Source: Sulfurivermis sp040755915 (lineage in GTDB: Bacteria > Pseudomonadota > Gammaproteobacteria > Thiohalomonadales > Thiohalomonadaceae). From it: a DNA stretch of 38,957 bases. Made by a program: the position numbers and the translations under genes. The notes under the pieces are model-generated. The model was not told the origin of the DNA. It worked only from the letters and a program-made list of their open reading frames with translations, and searched no databases. Position 1 is the stretch's first letter. Every line of letters begins with the position of its first letter. The stretch is from contig JBFLWM010000030.1 of NCBI GenBank assembly GCA_040755915.1, positions 1 through 38,957 on the forward strand. Direction: 5' to 3'. This document shows, in pieces, positions 8,768-16,930 of this stretch.

Positions 8768-10324
8768 TCACAGCTCCATGTAGGTCTTGGCCACTTCCTC
8801 GGGCGTGCCGATGGCGTAGCCGCTGTTTTCGTCGGTGAGTGCCTTGGCGAAAGCGTAGTCGGATTTGTATTCGGCGTAGACGCGGTACAGCGGTTCGCCC
8901 TTGCCCACCGGATCGCCCAGCTTTTTCAGCACGTCGACGCCGGCACCCTTGTCGATGGGCGCACCGGCCAGGCGTGCCACCTTGGCCATGACGTAGTTGT
9001 CGATGGCGGTGACGACGCCTTCCTGCGGCGCGCACACGTCGTAGGTGAGCTTGCCGGGCAGGTACTGCTCGGTCTGCCGGCCCTGGGCGGCGATGATTTC
9101 CTCCATCTTCTTCAGCGCGCGGCCGGAATCGAGAATGTCGCGGGCGATGGCGTAACCATAGCCGCCGCGCACGTCCGGATCGAACTCCAGCAGGCGGCCG
9201 GCCAGGCGCAGCGCCTTCTGGCGCAGGTCGGCGGGGGCCTCGGGGTCGTTGTTCAGCACCTGCATCACATCGCGCGCCTCCAGCACCGGGCCGATGCCGC
9301 GGCCGACCGGCTGGCTGCCGTCGGTGATGATTACCTCCAGGTGGATGCCCATGCGATCGCCGGTGTACTCGAACAGCTTGCGCAGCTGCAGTGCCTCGCG
9401 CATGTGACGCACCTTGGCGGTGGGGCCGACCGGGATGTCGATGAGCAGGTGGGTGGAGCCGGCAGCGAGCTTCTTCGACAGGATGGAGGCGATCATCTGC
9501 CCCTGCGAGTCGATGCCGAGCGGGCGCTCCACCGAGATCAGGATGTCGTCGGCCGGCGCCAGGCGTGCCGTGCCGCCCCAGGCCAGGCAGGCGCGGTGGC
9601 CGCGCACGATCTCGCGCAGTTCCTTCGGCGACAGGTCGACGCGGGACAGCACCTCCATGGTGTCGGCGGTGCCGGCCGGCGAGGTGATGGCGCGGCTGGA
9701 GGTCTTGGGCATCAGCATGCCGTGGGCGGCGACGATGGGCACCACCAGCATGGAGGTGCGGTTGCCGGGCAGGCCGCCGATGCAGTGCTTGTCGGCGACC
9801 ACGGTTTCGTGCCAGTCGATGCGCTCACCCGACTCGGTCATGGCTCGGGTCAGGTGCAGGATCTCCTCGCGGTCCAGGTTGTTCTGGCCGGCGGCCACCA
9901 GGAAGGCCGCCATCTCCATCTTGGAATAGCGGTTGTGGACGATGTCGGTGGTGATCGCCTGGAAGTCGTGCAGGCGCAGGCGGCCGCCGGAGATCTTGTG
10001 GCGCACGGCATCCATCGACGGCGGTGGCTCTGCCTGGGCCACGCTGACGGCATGACCGGGTTCCAGGTCGAGCTGGTCGAAGGCCTGTTCCGACAGCCCC
10101 AGTTCGCAGGGTTCGACGATGTTGGTGTCATCCACCACGTTGAGTACCGCAAAGATCTTCTTGCCGTTGGCGGTGATCTCCACCTTGGTCAGGGCCTGGA
10201 AGCCCTCGGCGCGGTAGATCTCGCACTCACGGTGCATATAGGCCACGTTTTCGCGGTAGGTGTCGATGGCGACGCGGCGCAGCTGGAGGGTGTCGGGGGC
10301 GGGGGGCGTTTGTTTTTTGCTCAT
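8768..10324 (-). CDS. AMP/thymidine phosphorylase family enzyme, archaeal-like long form
   Basis: The 518-residue protein belongs to the pyrimidine-nucleoside/AMP phosphorylase group. It has the ~90-residue N-terminal extension of the archaeal-type enzymes and the conserved blocks DKHCIGGLPGNRTSML and KTSSRAITSPAGTAD, plus a C-terminal barrel-sandwich domain. The family cleaves a nucleoside or nucleoside 5'-monophosphate with phosphate. With AMP the products are adenine and ribose 1,5-bisphosphate. Which substrate is used cannot be read from the sequence. Coupling to a PRPP synthetase-like gene suggests ribose-phosphate recycling. ATG 10324 lies shortly downstream of the ABC exporter gene on the same strand. 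Confidence 0.85.
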   Translation of the reverse strand: MSKKQTPPAPDTLQLRRVAIDTYRENVAYMHRECEIYRAEGFQALTKVEITANGKKIFAVLNVVDDTNIVEPCELGLSEQAFDQLDLEPGHAVSVAQAEPPPSMDAVRHKISGGRLRLHDFQAITTDIVHNRYSKMEMAAFLVAAGQNNLDREEILHLTRAMTESGERIDWHETVVADKHCIGGLPGNRTSMLVVPIVAAHGMLMPKTSSRAITSPAGTADTMEVLSRVDLSPKELREIVRGHRACLAWGGTARLAPADDILISVERPLGIDSQGQMIASILSKKLAAGSTHLLIDIPVGPTAKVRHMREALQLRKLFEYTGDRMGIHLEVIITDGSQPVGRGIGPVLEARDVMQVLNNDPEAPADLRQKALRLAGRLLEFDPDVRGGYGYAIARDILDSGRALKKMEEIIAAQGRQTEQYLPGKLTYDVCAPQEGVVTAIDNYVMAKVARLAGAPIDKGAGVDVLKKLGDPVGKGEPLYRVYAEYKSDYAFAKALTDENSGYAIGTPEEVAKTYMEL

Positions 10325-10383
10325 GGCAGAACGATATCACAAGGTTTTGGGAATTGGTGTGCCCGATAAATCGGGCTCCCGCA

Positions 10384-12195
10384 TTATGTCGGCGCGGGTT
10401 CGGGCAGGGCCTCGCGGGCACGCTCCTCCTGCTGCAGCGCCCACAGCCGGGCATAGCGGCCTTGGCTTTCCAGCAGGGCGCGGTGGGTGCCGCGTTCGAC
10501 GATGCGTCCGGCCTCCAGCACCAGGATCTCGTCGGCGTCGACGATGGTGGACAGGCGGTGGGCGATCACCAGGGTGGTGTGGTCGCGCGCGGCCCGTGCC
10601 AGCGCCTCCAGGATTGCCTGTTCCGAGCGCGAGTCGAGGGAGGAGGTGGCCTCGTCGAAGACCAGGATGCGCGGCCGCTTCAACATGGCGCGGGCGATGG
10701 CCACGCGCTGCTTCTCGCCACCGGACAGCTTCAGGCCACGCTCGCCAACCACGGTGTCGTAGCCCTGTGGCAGGGATTGGATGAAGTCGTGGATCTGCGC
10801 CAGGCGTGCCGCCTCGAAGATATCTTCGAGGCTGGCGTCGGGGCGTGCGTAGGCGATGTTGTAGTACAGGGTGTCGTTGAACAGCACGGTGTCCTGCGGC
10901 ACGATGCCGATGGCCTCGCGCAGGCTGTGCTGCGTCACCTCGCGCACATCCTGACCGTTCACCAGCACGCGGCCACCGCTGACGTCGTAGAAGCGGAACA
11001 GCAGGCGCGCCAGAGTGGACTTGCCGCTGCCGCTGGAACCCACCACGGCCACCTTCTTGCCGGCAGGAATTTCGAAATCCACGTCGAACAGGATCGGCCG
11101 TTCGGCGCTGTAGGCAAAGCTGACGTGTTCGAAGCGCACCGCGCCGTCGCCCACCTGCAGCGTCTGTGCCTCGGGGCGGTCGCTGATCTCCGGCGGCAGG
11201 TGCAGCAGATCGAACATCTGTGCCATGTCGGAGAGCGCGTGCTTGAGCTGGCTGTATACCACGCCGAGGAAATTGAGCGGGATGAACATCTGCAGCATGA
11301 AGGCGTTGACCAGCACCAGGTCGCCGAGCGACATGCTGCCCTCGATCACCCCGCGCGCGGCCAGCGCCATGATCAGGGTGACGCCGACGGCGATGATGGC
11401 GCCCTGGCCGATGTTGAGGCTGGACAGGGAGGTCTGCGTCTTTACCGCCATATCCTCCCAGCCGGTGAGGGTCTGATCGTAGCGCTGATGTTCATAGCGC
11501 TCGTTGTTGAAGTATTTCACCGTCTCGAAGTTGAGCAGGCTGTCCACCGCCTGCGAATTGGCCTGCGAGTCCAGCGCGTTCATCTGGTGGCGGTACTGCA
11601 TGCGCCAGTCGGTGATGGCGAAGGTGAAGGCCACGTACACCGCCACGGTGACGAAGGTGATCACCGCGAACCAGGGGTCATATTTCACCAGCAGCACCGC
11701 CGCGATCAGCGTCACCTCCACCAGGGTGGGCAGGATGTTGAACAGCAGATAGTTGAGCAGGGTGGAGGCGGAGCGGGTGCCGCGCTCCAGGTCGCGGGTG
11801 ATGGCGCCGGTCTTGCGTTCCAGGTGGAAGCGCAGGCTGAGTGCGTGCAGATGCTGCAGGAAGGTCAGCGACAGCCGGCGCATGATGCCGTGGCGCACGC
11901 GGGCGAACACCACGTCGCGCAGTTCGTTGAAGGCGGAGCTGCCCAGGCGCAGCAGGCCGTAGGCGAGCAGCAGGACCATGGGCAGGGCCAGTTCGCGCAG
12001 GCCGGGGCTGTCCAGGTAGTCGACGATCTCCTTCAGCGCCAGCGGCACGCCGACGTTGGCCAGTTTGGCCAGGATCAGGAACGCCAGTGCAAGGAAGGCC
12101 CGTCCCCGGTAGGCCCAGACATAGGGCAGCAGGAAGCGGATGGTCTGCCAGTCGCGGCGGGTCTGGGCTGGGGGTTCGGTATGGCGGATATGCAT
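10384..12195 (-). CDS. Atm1/HMT1-type ABC exporter (half transporter)
   Basis: The 603-residue protein fuses a six-helix exporter domain (residues ~20-320) to an ATPase domain (~350-590). Walker A GSSGSGKST, the signature LSGGEKQR, Walker B ILVFDEATSSLD and the switch His in IAHRLST are all intact. ERKTGAITRDLERGTRS and NFETVKYFNNERYE match the Atm1 group, which moves glutathione-linked sulfur or metal species across the inner membrane. As a half transporter it should work as a homodimer. The exact cargo is inferred from the family. Confidence 0.9.
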   Translation of the reverse strand: MHIRHTEPPAQTRRDWQTIRFLLPYVWAYRGRAFLALAFLILAKLANVGVPLALKEIVDYLDSPGLRELALPMVLLLAYGLLRLGSSAFNELRDVVFARVRHGIMRRLSLTFLQHLHALSLRFHLERKTGAITRDLERGTRSASTLLNYLLFNILPTLVEVTLIAAVLLVKYDPWFAVITFVTVAVYVAFTFAITDWRMQYRHQMNALDSQANSQAVDSLLNFETVKYFNNERYEHQRYDQTLTGWEDMAVKTQTSLSSLNIGQGAIIAVGVTLIMALAARGVIEGSMSLGDLVLVNAFMLQMFIPLNFLGVVYSQLKHALSDMAQMFDLLHLPPEISDRPEAQTLQVGDGAVRFEHVSFAYSAERPILFDVDFEIPAGKKVAVVGSSGSGKSTLARLLFRFYDVSGGRVLVNGQDVREVTQHSLREAIGIVPQDTVLFNDTLYYNIAYARPDASLEDIFEAARLAQIHDFIQSLPQGYDTVVGERGLKLSGGEKQRVAIARAMLKRPRILVFDEATSSLDSRSEQAILEALARAARDHTTLVIAHRLSTIVDADEILVLEAGRIVERGTHRALLESQGRYARLWALQQEERAREALPEPAPT

Positions 12196-12347
12196 CGGGG
12201 TCGGTCGCAGGTTTTTGACATTATAAGGAAAAGGCCTGCGCCCGGGGGCGTTGTCCAGGCATGCTTTGCGTCTGCCGTCCTGCGTATCTCGTCCCTTTGT
12301 TCTTCAGGTATACTTCGCAAATCAGTCGTTTAGCCGGAGAAATTGCG

Positions 12348-12623
12348 ATGGGCATGCCCACCGAACAGGAACTCAAGGAAGCGCTGGCCGAGGCCGGCCG
12401 CATGCGCGAGCAGGGTGATGATCCGCACCACATCGCCAAGGCCCTGCTCAACCTGAATTACCGGGTAAAAAGTCTGGAAAAGGTGCTGGAGGCGGCGGAG
12501 CTGTTCTACCGTTCCGGCCAGTCGGTGACCGAGCACCAGCGCTTGAAGAAGGCCATTGCCGAGGCCCATGCGGCGACGGAGCGTTCCGCCGGGATGGAGC
12601 GCGAGAGCTTCGGTCTGGAATAG
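12348..12623 (+). CDS. Small helical protein of unknown function
   Basis: The 91-residue protein starts at ATG 12348 with GGAGA 8 nt upstream. It is strongly helical and charged (EQELKEALAEAGRMREQGDD ... LEKVLEAAELFYRSGQS). The middle reads HHIAKALLNLNYRVKSLEKV, which could be a helix-turn-helix-like or coiled-coil segment. It has no signal peptide or membrane segment. I do not recognise the family. The good start signal and GC-rich codon use typical of the neighbours support a real gene. It is divergent from the ABC exporter gene, with ~150 bp shared as promoter region. Confidence 0.75.
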   Translation: MGMPTEQELKEALAEAGRMREQGDDPHHIAKALLNLNYRVKSLEKVLEAAELFYRSGQSVTEHQRLKKAIAEAHAATERSAGMERESFGLE

Positions 12624-12704
12624 CCCTTGTCGGCTTGAATTTTTGCCCTTTACCCCTATCTATCGGGCGGAATATCCCCGCTCATTCCTGATGAGGTGAT
12701 CCCC

Positions 12705-12968
12705 ATGCCCATTTACGAATACGCCTGCAAGGCCTGTGGCCACCAGATGGAGGCCATGCAGAAGATGAGTGACGCTCCGCTCAGCGAGTGCCCCGCCTGC
12801 GGCAAGCCGGAGCTGGAGAAGCTGATCTCCGCCGCCGGTTTCCGCCTCAAGGGGGGCGGCTGGTACGAGACCGATTTCAAGTCCGGCGCCAAGAAGAACG
12901 TGGCCGAATCCGGTTCCGGCTCCGGCCCGGCCTGCGGCGCAGGCGGCTGCGGCTGCGCGGCCAAGTAA
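12705..12968 (+). CDS. FmdB-family zinc ribbon protein
   Basis: The 87-residue protein begins MPIYEYACKACGH, the hallmark of the FmdB/CxxC_CxxC_SSSS family. Two CxxC pairs, C8/C11 and C29/C32, would bind one zinc. The C-terminus is Gly/Ser/Cys-rich (ACGAGGCGCAAK), as is common in the family. It is a regulator-like protein of unsettled function. ATG 12705 is preceded by GAGGTGAT at good spacing. It lies 9 bp before the DUF502 gene, and aspS follows; this FmdB-DUF502-aspS order is common in proteobacteria. Confidence 0.9.
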   Translation: MPIYEYACKACGHQMEAMQKMSDAPLSECPACGKPELEKLISAAGFRLKGGGWYETDFKSGAKKNVAESGSGSGPACGAGGCGCAAK

Positions 12969-12977
12969 GGCCGCTGC

Positions 12978-13619
12978 ATGCACCATTTGCGGCGTTACCT
13001 GATCGCCGGCCTGCTGCTGTGGCTGCCCCTGGGCGTCACGATCCTGGTGGTCCGGCTGCTGGTCGGCACCATGGACCAGACCCTGCTGCTGTTGCCGGAG
13101 CGGCTGCGTCCGGACGCCCTGCTGGGTTTCCACGTCCCGGGCCTCGGCCTGGTACTGTCGGTGCTGGTGGTATTGCTGACCGGCATGCTGGTGGCGAATC
13201 TGTTCGGCCGCCGCCTGCTGGCCCTGTGGGAGAGGTTGCTGGCACGCATCCCGCTGGTGCGCTCGGTCTATATGGCGGTCAAGCAGCTGGCCGAGACCAT
13301 GTTTTCCGGCGGCGGCCAGTCCTTCCGCAAGGTGCTGCTCATCGAATACCCGCGCAAGGGCCTGTGGACTCTCGCCTTCCAGACCGGTACCGGGGTGGGC
13401 GAGGCGCAGCAGAAGACCGGCCGCGAGGTGGTCAACGTCTATGTCCCCACCACGCCCAACCCCACCTCCGGGTTCTTCCTGATGGTGCCGCGGGAGGATG
13501 TGGTGGAGCTGGACATGAGCGTGGACGATGGCCTGAAGATGATTATTTCGATGGGTGTCGTCGTTCCCAATGGAGGCAAACAAGGTACGAGGGACGAGGT
13601 ACAAGGGACGAGGGAATGA
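12978..13619 (+). CDS. DUF502 family membrane protein
   Basis: The 213-residue protein has two hydrophobic segments near the start (YLIAGLLLWLPLGVTILVV and LGLVLSVLVVLLTGMLVANLF), followed by RIPLVRSVYMAVKQ and a soluble domain with YVPTTPNPTSGFF, all typical of DUF502. The function is unknown. The last ~12 residues (GGKQGTRDEVQGTRE) are encoded by the start of an intergenic inverted repeat, so the C-terminal tail is repeat-derived and the ancestral stop probably lay earlier. Confidence 0.9.
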   Translation: MHHLRRYLIAGLLLWLPLGVTILVVRLLVGTMDQTLLLLPERLRPDALLGFHVPGLGLVLSVLVVLLTGMLVANLFGRRLLALWERLLARIPLVRSVYMAVKQLAETMFSGGGQSFRKVLLIEYPRKGLWTLAFQTGTGVGEAQQKTGREVVNVYVPTTPNPTSGFFLMVPREDVVELDMSVDDGLKMIISMGVVVPNGGKQGTRDEVQGTRE

Positions 13620-13704
13620 GCTCGCTCCGCGAGCGCCTCATATAAATGGGCCGTGTGCATAGCACACTCAATCCTTGTATCTCGCACCCTGTCCCCCCGT
13701 ACCT
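13583..13704. repeat. Inverted repeat with ACGAGG/ACAAGG-rich arms
   Basis: The left arm (13583-13615) is made of repeated GGTACGAGGGACGAGG-like units. The right arm (13672-13704) reads as its approximate reverse complement (CCTTGTATCTCGCACC...). Between the arms are two small hairpins, GCTCGC/GCGAGC and GTGTGC/GCACAC. It overlaps the 3' end of the DUF502 gene. A repeat of similar design but different unit is found at 22092-22190. Confidence 0.65.
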
Positions 13705-13706
13705 GG

Positions 13707-13733
13707 CCCCGCCAGCGCCTTGCGCTGGCGGGG
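13707..13733. terminator. Perfect 12-bp GC hairpin upstream of aspS
   Basis: CCCCGCCAGCGC and GCGCTGGCGGGG are exact inverted repeats with a CTT loop. No T-run follows. It could stop transcription from the FmdB-DUF502 pair or be a dispersed palindrome. It is 54 bp before the aspS start. Confidence 0.5.
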
Positions 13734-13787
13734 CGCTGGCCGTAACATTCCCGCCTTTAATTTTTGATGTAACAGGACTTTTCCCCC

Positions 13788-15578
13788 ATGCGCAGCCACT
13801 ATTGCGGCCATTTGAACGAATCCCTTATCGATCAGGAAGTTGAGTTGTCCGGCTGGGTGCATCGCCGGCGCGACCACGGCGGCGTGATCTTCATCGACCT
13901 GCGCGATCGCGAGGGGCTGGTACAGGTGGTGTTCGACCCGGATACCCCGGAGACCTTCGCCACCGCCGAGGCGGTGCGCAACGAATATGTGCTGCACATG
14001 AAGGGCCGCGTGCGCCGCCGTCCGGCCGGCACCGAGAACGCCAACCTGCCCACCGGCCAGGTGGAGGTGCTGGGCAAGAGCCTCGCCATCCTCAACCGTT
14101 CCGAGACCCCACCGTTCCAGCTCGATGACGGCGACGACGAGATCTCCGAGGAGCTGCGCCTGCGCTACCGCTACGTGGACCTGCGCCGCCCGGCCATGCT
14201 GGAGCGCCTGAAGTTCCGCTCCAGGATCACCCGTGCCCTGCGCGAATACCTGGACGACAACGGCTTCCTCGACATCGAAACGCCGATGCTGACCAAGGCC
14301 ACGCCGGAAGGCGCACGCGACTATCTGGTGCCGAGCCGCACCCACCAGGGCAATTTTTTCGCCCTGCCGCAGTCGCCGCAGATCTTCAAGCAGTTGCTGA
14401 TGGTGTCGGGCATGGACCGCTACTACCAGATCGTGCGCTGTTTCCGCGACGAGGACCTGCGCGCCGACCGCCAGCCGGAATTCACCCAGATCGATATCGA
14501 GACCTCGTTCATGGACGAGGAGCAGATCATGACCATGATGGAAGGAATGATCCGCCACCTGTTCGCCCAGGTGCTGGAGGTGGCGCTGCCCAACCCATTC
14601 CCGCGCATGACTTACGCCGAGGCCATCGGCCGCTACGGCTCGGACAAGCCGGACCTGCGCAACCCGCTGGTGCTGACCGATGTCGCCGACCTGATGCGCG
14701 ACGTGGAGTTCAAGGTGTTCGCCGGCGCGGCCAACGATGCCAAGTGCCGCGTCACCGCGCTGCGCGTGCCGCAGGGCGGCGAGAAGCTGTCGCGCAAGGA
14801 GATCGATGACTACACCAAGTTCGTCGGCATCTATGGCGCCAAGGGTCTGGCCTACATCAAGGTCAACGACAAGGCCGCCGGCCGCGACGGCCTGCAGTCG
14901 CCCATCGTCAAGAACATCCATGACGCGGCCCTGGCCGGTCTCATCGAGCGCACCGGCGCCGAGAACGGCGACCTGATCTTCTTCGGCGCCGACAAGGCCA
15001 AGGTGGTCACCGAGGCCCTCGGCGCGCTGCGCATCAAGGTCGGTCACGACATGGGCCTGCTGGAAGGGCAATGGCGTCCGCTGTGGGTGGTGGACTTCCC
15101 GATGTTCGAGTTCGACGACAAGGAGAACCGCTGGGTGTCGCTGCACCATCCCTTCACCGCGCCCAAGGAGGAACACCTGGACAAGCTGGCCCACGATCCG
15201 GGCAACTGCCTGTCCCGCGCCTACGACATGGTGCTGAACGGCACCGAGGTGGGCGGCGGTTCCATGCGTATCTACCGCAAGGAGGTGCAGCAGGAGGTGT
15301 TCCACCAGCTCGGCATCGACCAGCTGGAGGCGGAAGAAAAGTTCGGCTTCCTGCTCGACGCCCTCAAGTACGGCTGCCCGCCGCACGGCGGTCTGGCCTT
15401 CGGCCTGGACCGCCTGGTGATGCTGATGACCGGCGCCAAGTCGATCCGCGACGTGATGGCCTTCCCCAAGACCCAATCCGCCGCCTGCATGCTGACCGGC
15501 GCGCCGTCGACGGTGAATCCGAAGCAGCTGGTCGAGCTGGGCGTGCGCGTGGCCAAGCCGGTGAAGGAAGAGAAGTAA
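13788..15578 (+). CDS. aspS: Aspartyl-tRNA synthetase
   Basis: The 596-residue class II synthetase charges tRNA-Asp (and tRNA-Asn where non-discriminating). The OB-fold anticodon domain covers ~1-105 (GWVHRRRDHGGVIFIDLRDR). Motif 2 is seen as RCFRDEDLRADRQPEFTQ, a GAD insertion follows at ~280-420, and motif 3 is GGLAFGLDRLVMLM near 530. The length is normal for the bacterial type. The start ATG 13788 has AGGA upstream. There is no Asn-tRNA synthetase or gatCAB here, so tRNA specificity cannot be decided. Confidence 0.97.
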   Translation: MRSHYCGHLNESLIDQEVELSGWVHRRRDHGGVIFIDLRDREGLVQVVFDPDTPETFATAEAVRNEYVLHMKGRVRRRPAGTENANLPTGQVEVLGKSLAILNRSETPPFQLDDGDDEISEELRLRYRYVDLRRPAMLERLKFRSRITRALREYLDDNGFLDIETPMLTKATPEGARDYLVPSRTHQGNFFALPQSPQIFKQLLMVSGMDRYYQIVRCFRDEDLRADRQPEFTQIDIETSFMDEEQIMTMMEGMIRHLFAQVLEVALPNPFPRMTYAEAIGRYGSDKPDLRNPLVLTDVADLMRDVEFKVFAGAANDAKCRVTALRVPQGGEKLSRKEIDDYTKFVGIYGAKGLAYIKVNDKAAGRDGLQSPIVKNIHDAALAGLIERTGAENGDLIFFGADKAKVVTEALGALRIKVGHDMGLLEGQWRPLWVVDFPMFEFDDKENRWVSLHHPFTAPKEEHLDKLAHDPGNCLSRAYDMVLNGTEVGGGSMRIYRKEVQQEVFHQLGIDQLEAEEKFGFLLDALKYGCPPHGGLAFGLDRLVMLMTGAKSIRDVMAFPKTQSAACMLTGAPSTVNPKQLVELGVRVAKPVKEEK

Positions 15579-15591
15579 CCACTGCTGCGTT

Positions 15592-15612
15592 GTGGCGGAC
15601 GCTGTCCGCCAC
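15592..15612 (+). terminator. Perfect hairpin after aspS
   Basis: GTGGCGGAC and GTCCGCCAC are exact inverted repeats with a GCT loop, 13 bp after the aspS stop. A second small hairpin, CGTTGC/GCAACG, follows. There is no T-tract, so any termination would be weak or factor-assisted. Confidence 0.5.
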
Positions 15613-15648
15613 GGCGTTGCGGCGCAACGTAGGGCCTGAGAGGCACGC

Positions 15649-16749
15649 ATGGCTGAAGCATTGCCGATTGAGAAGTATGCCGGTCTGAGCGACGAAGAGT
15701 GCGAGGCGCGCATCGTGGCGGCCAAGGAGCAGCTGGGCGAGCGCCTGGTGATCCTGGGGCATCACTACCAGCGCGAGGAGGTGTTCCGCCACGCCGATTT
15801 TTCCGGCGACTCGCTCAAGCTGTCGCGCGAGGCGGCGCAGTCCAAGGCCGAGTACATCGTGTTCTGCGGCGTGCACTTCATGGCCGAAGTGGCCGACATC
15901 CTGTCGCGCCCCGACCAGATATCCATCCTGCCGGACCTGGGCGCCGGCTGCTCCATGGCCGACATGGCCAACCTGGCCAACGTCGAGCGCGCCTGGCGCG
16001 AGCTGGCCACGGTGCTCGATCCGGATGAAACCATCACCCCGGTCACCTACATCAATTCCGCCGCCGACCTGAAGGCCTTCTGCGGCCGCCATGGCGGCAT
16101 CGTCTGCACCTCGTCCAACGCGCGCAAGGTGCTGGAGTGGTCCTTCGGCCAGCGCGACAAGGTGCTGTTCTTCCCCGACCAGCACCTCGGCCGCAACACC
16201 GGCTACACCATGGGCATCCCGCTGGAGCAGATGGTGGTGTGGGATTTCGACCTGCCCATGGGCGGGCTGACGCCGCAGCAGATCCGCGATGCGAAGATGA
16301 TCCTGTGGAAGGGCTTTTGCTCGGTGCACCAGATGTTCCGCCCCGAACACATCGATCGCTTCAAGGACAAATATCCCGACGCCAAGATCATCTCCCACCC
16401 CGAATCACCGTTCGAGGTGTGCCAGAAGTCCGATTACGTCGGTTCCACCGAATACATCATCAAGACCGTGCGCGAATCCGCCCCCGGCACGCGCTGGCTG
16501 GTGGCCACCGAGCTGAATCTGGTCAACCGCCTGCACGAACAGTTCAAGCACGAGGACAAGCACGTCCACTTCATGTCGCCCACGGTGTGCATGTGCTCCA
16601 CCATGTTCCGCATCGACCCGCCGCATCTGGCCTGGACGCTGGAAAATCTGGTCGCCGGCCAGGTGGTCAACCAGATCAAGGTGGCGCCGGAGGAGGCCCG
16701 CCTGGCGCGCCTGGCGCTGGAGCGCATGCTGGAGGTCAGCGCCCGGTGA
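15649..16749 (+). CDS. nadA: Quinolinate synthase A
   Basis: The 366-residue enzyme condenses iminoaspartate with dihydroxyacetone phosphate to quinolinate in NAD synthesis, using a [4Fe-4S] cluster. Visible family blocks are LGHHYQREEV, FCGVHFMAE (C73), CTSSNARK (C153), FFPDQHLGRNTGY and MSPTVCMCSTM (C314, C316); the cluster is expected from C73, one mid-domain Cys and one C-terminal Cys. The length fits the long proteobacterial form. No nadB or nadC lies next to it. Confidence 0.96.
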   Translation: MAEALPIEKYAGLSDEECEARIVAAKEQLGERLVILGHHYQREEVFRHADFSGDSLKLSREAAQSKAEYIVFCGVHFMAEVADILSRPDQISILPDLGAGCSMADMANLANVERAWRELATVLDPDETITPVTYINSAADLKAFCGRHGGIVCTSSNARKVLEWSFGQRDKVLFFPDQHLGRNTGYTMGIPLEQMVVWDFDLPMGGLTPQQIRDAKMILWKGFCSVHQMFRPEHIDRFKDKYPDAKIISHPESPFEVCQKSDYVGSTEYIIKTVRESAPGTRWLVATELNLVNRLHEQFKHEDKHVHFMSPTVCMCSTMFRIDPPHLAWTLENLVAGQVVNQIKVAPEEARLARLALERMLEVSAR

Positions 16750-16756
16750 TATTTGC

Positions 16757-16823
16757 GCAGGGCGGACTTCAGTCCGCCAAAGGTTCTCCTGCGACGGCCC
16801 CGGCGGACTGACGTCCGCCCTGC
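16757..16823. repeat. Paired inverted repeats with GCAGGGCGGAC ends
   Basis: The 22-nt left arm (16757-16778) and right arm (16802-16823) are inverted copies with two differences. Each arm itself contains a GGCGGACT/AGTCCGCC-type palindrome. Similar palindromes are scattered in many proteobacterial genomes. It sits between nadA and the kinase operon and could also act as a transcription barrier. Confidence 0.65.
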
Positions 16824-16930
16824 GGGTGCGCCCGTTTCCCGGCACTCCGTACCGTGCCTTCCGTCACATTCCGTCCCCCTTTTCCCCGCCCGGCTTGTCC
16901 CCGCCGCGCCGTATAGGGTTTAATGCCCCG

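Noticed and set aside
8561..12333. Long plus-strand open frames opposite the phosphorylase and ABC exporter genes
   Set aside because: They are mirror frames of well-identified genes, with biased composition and no start signals.
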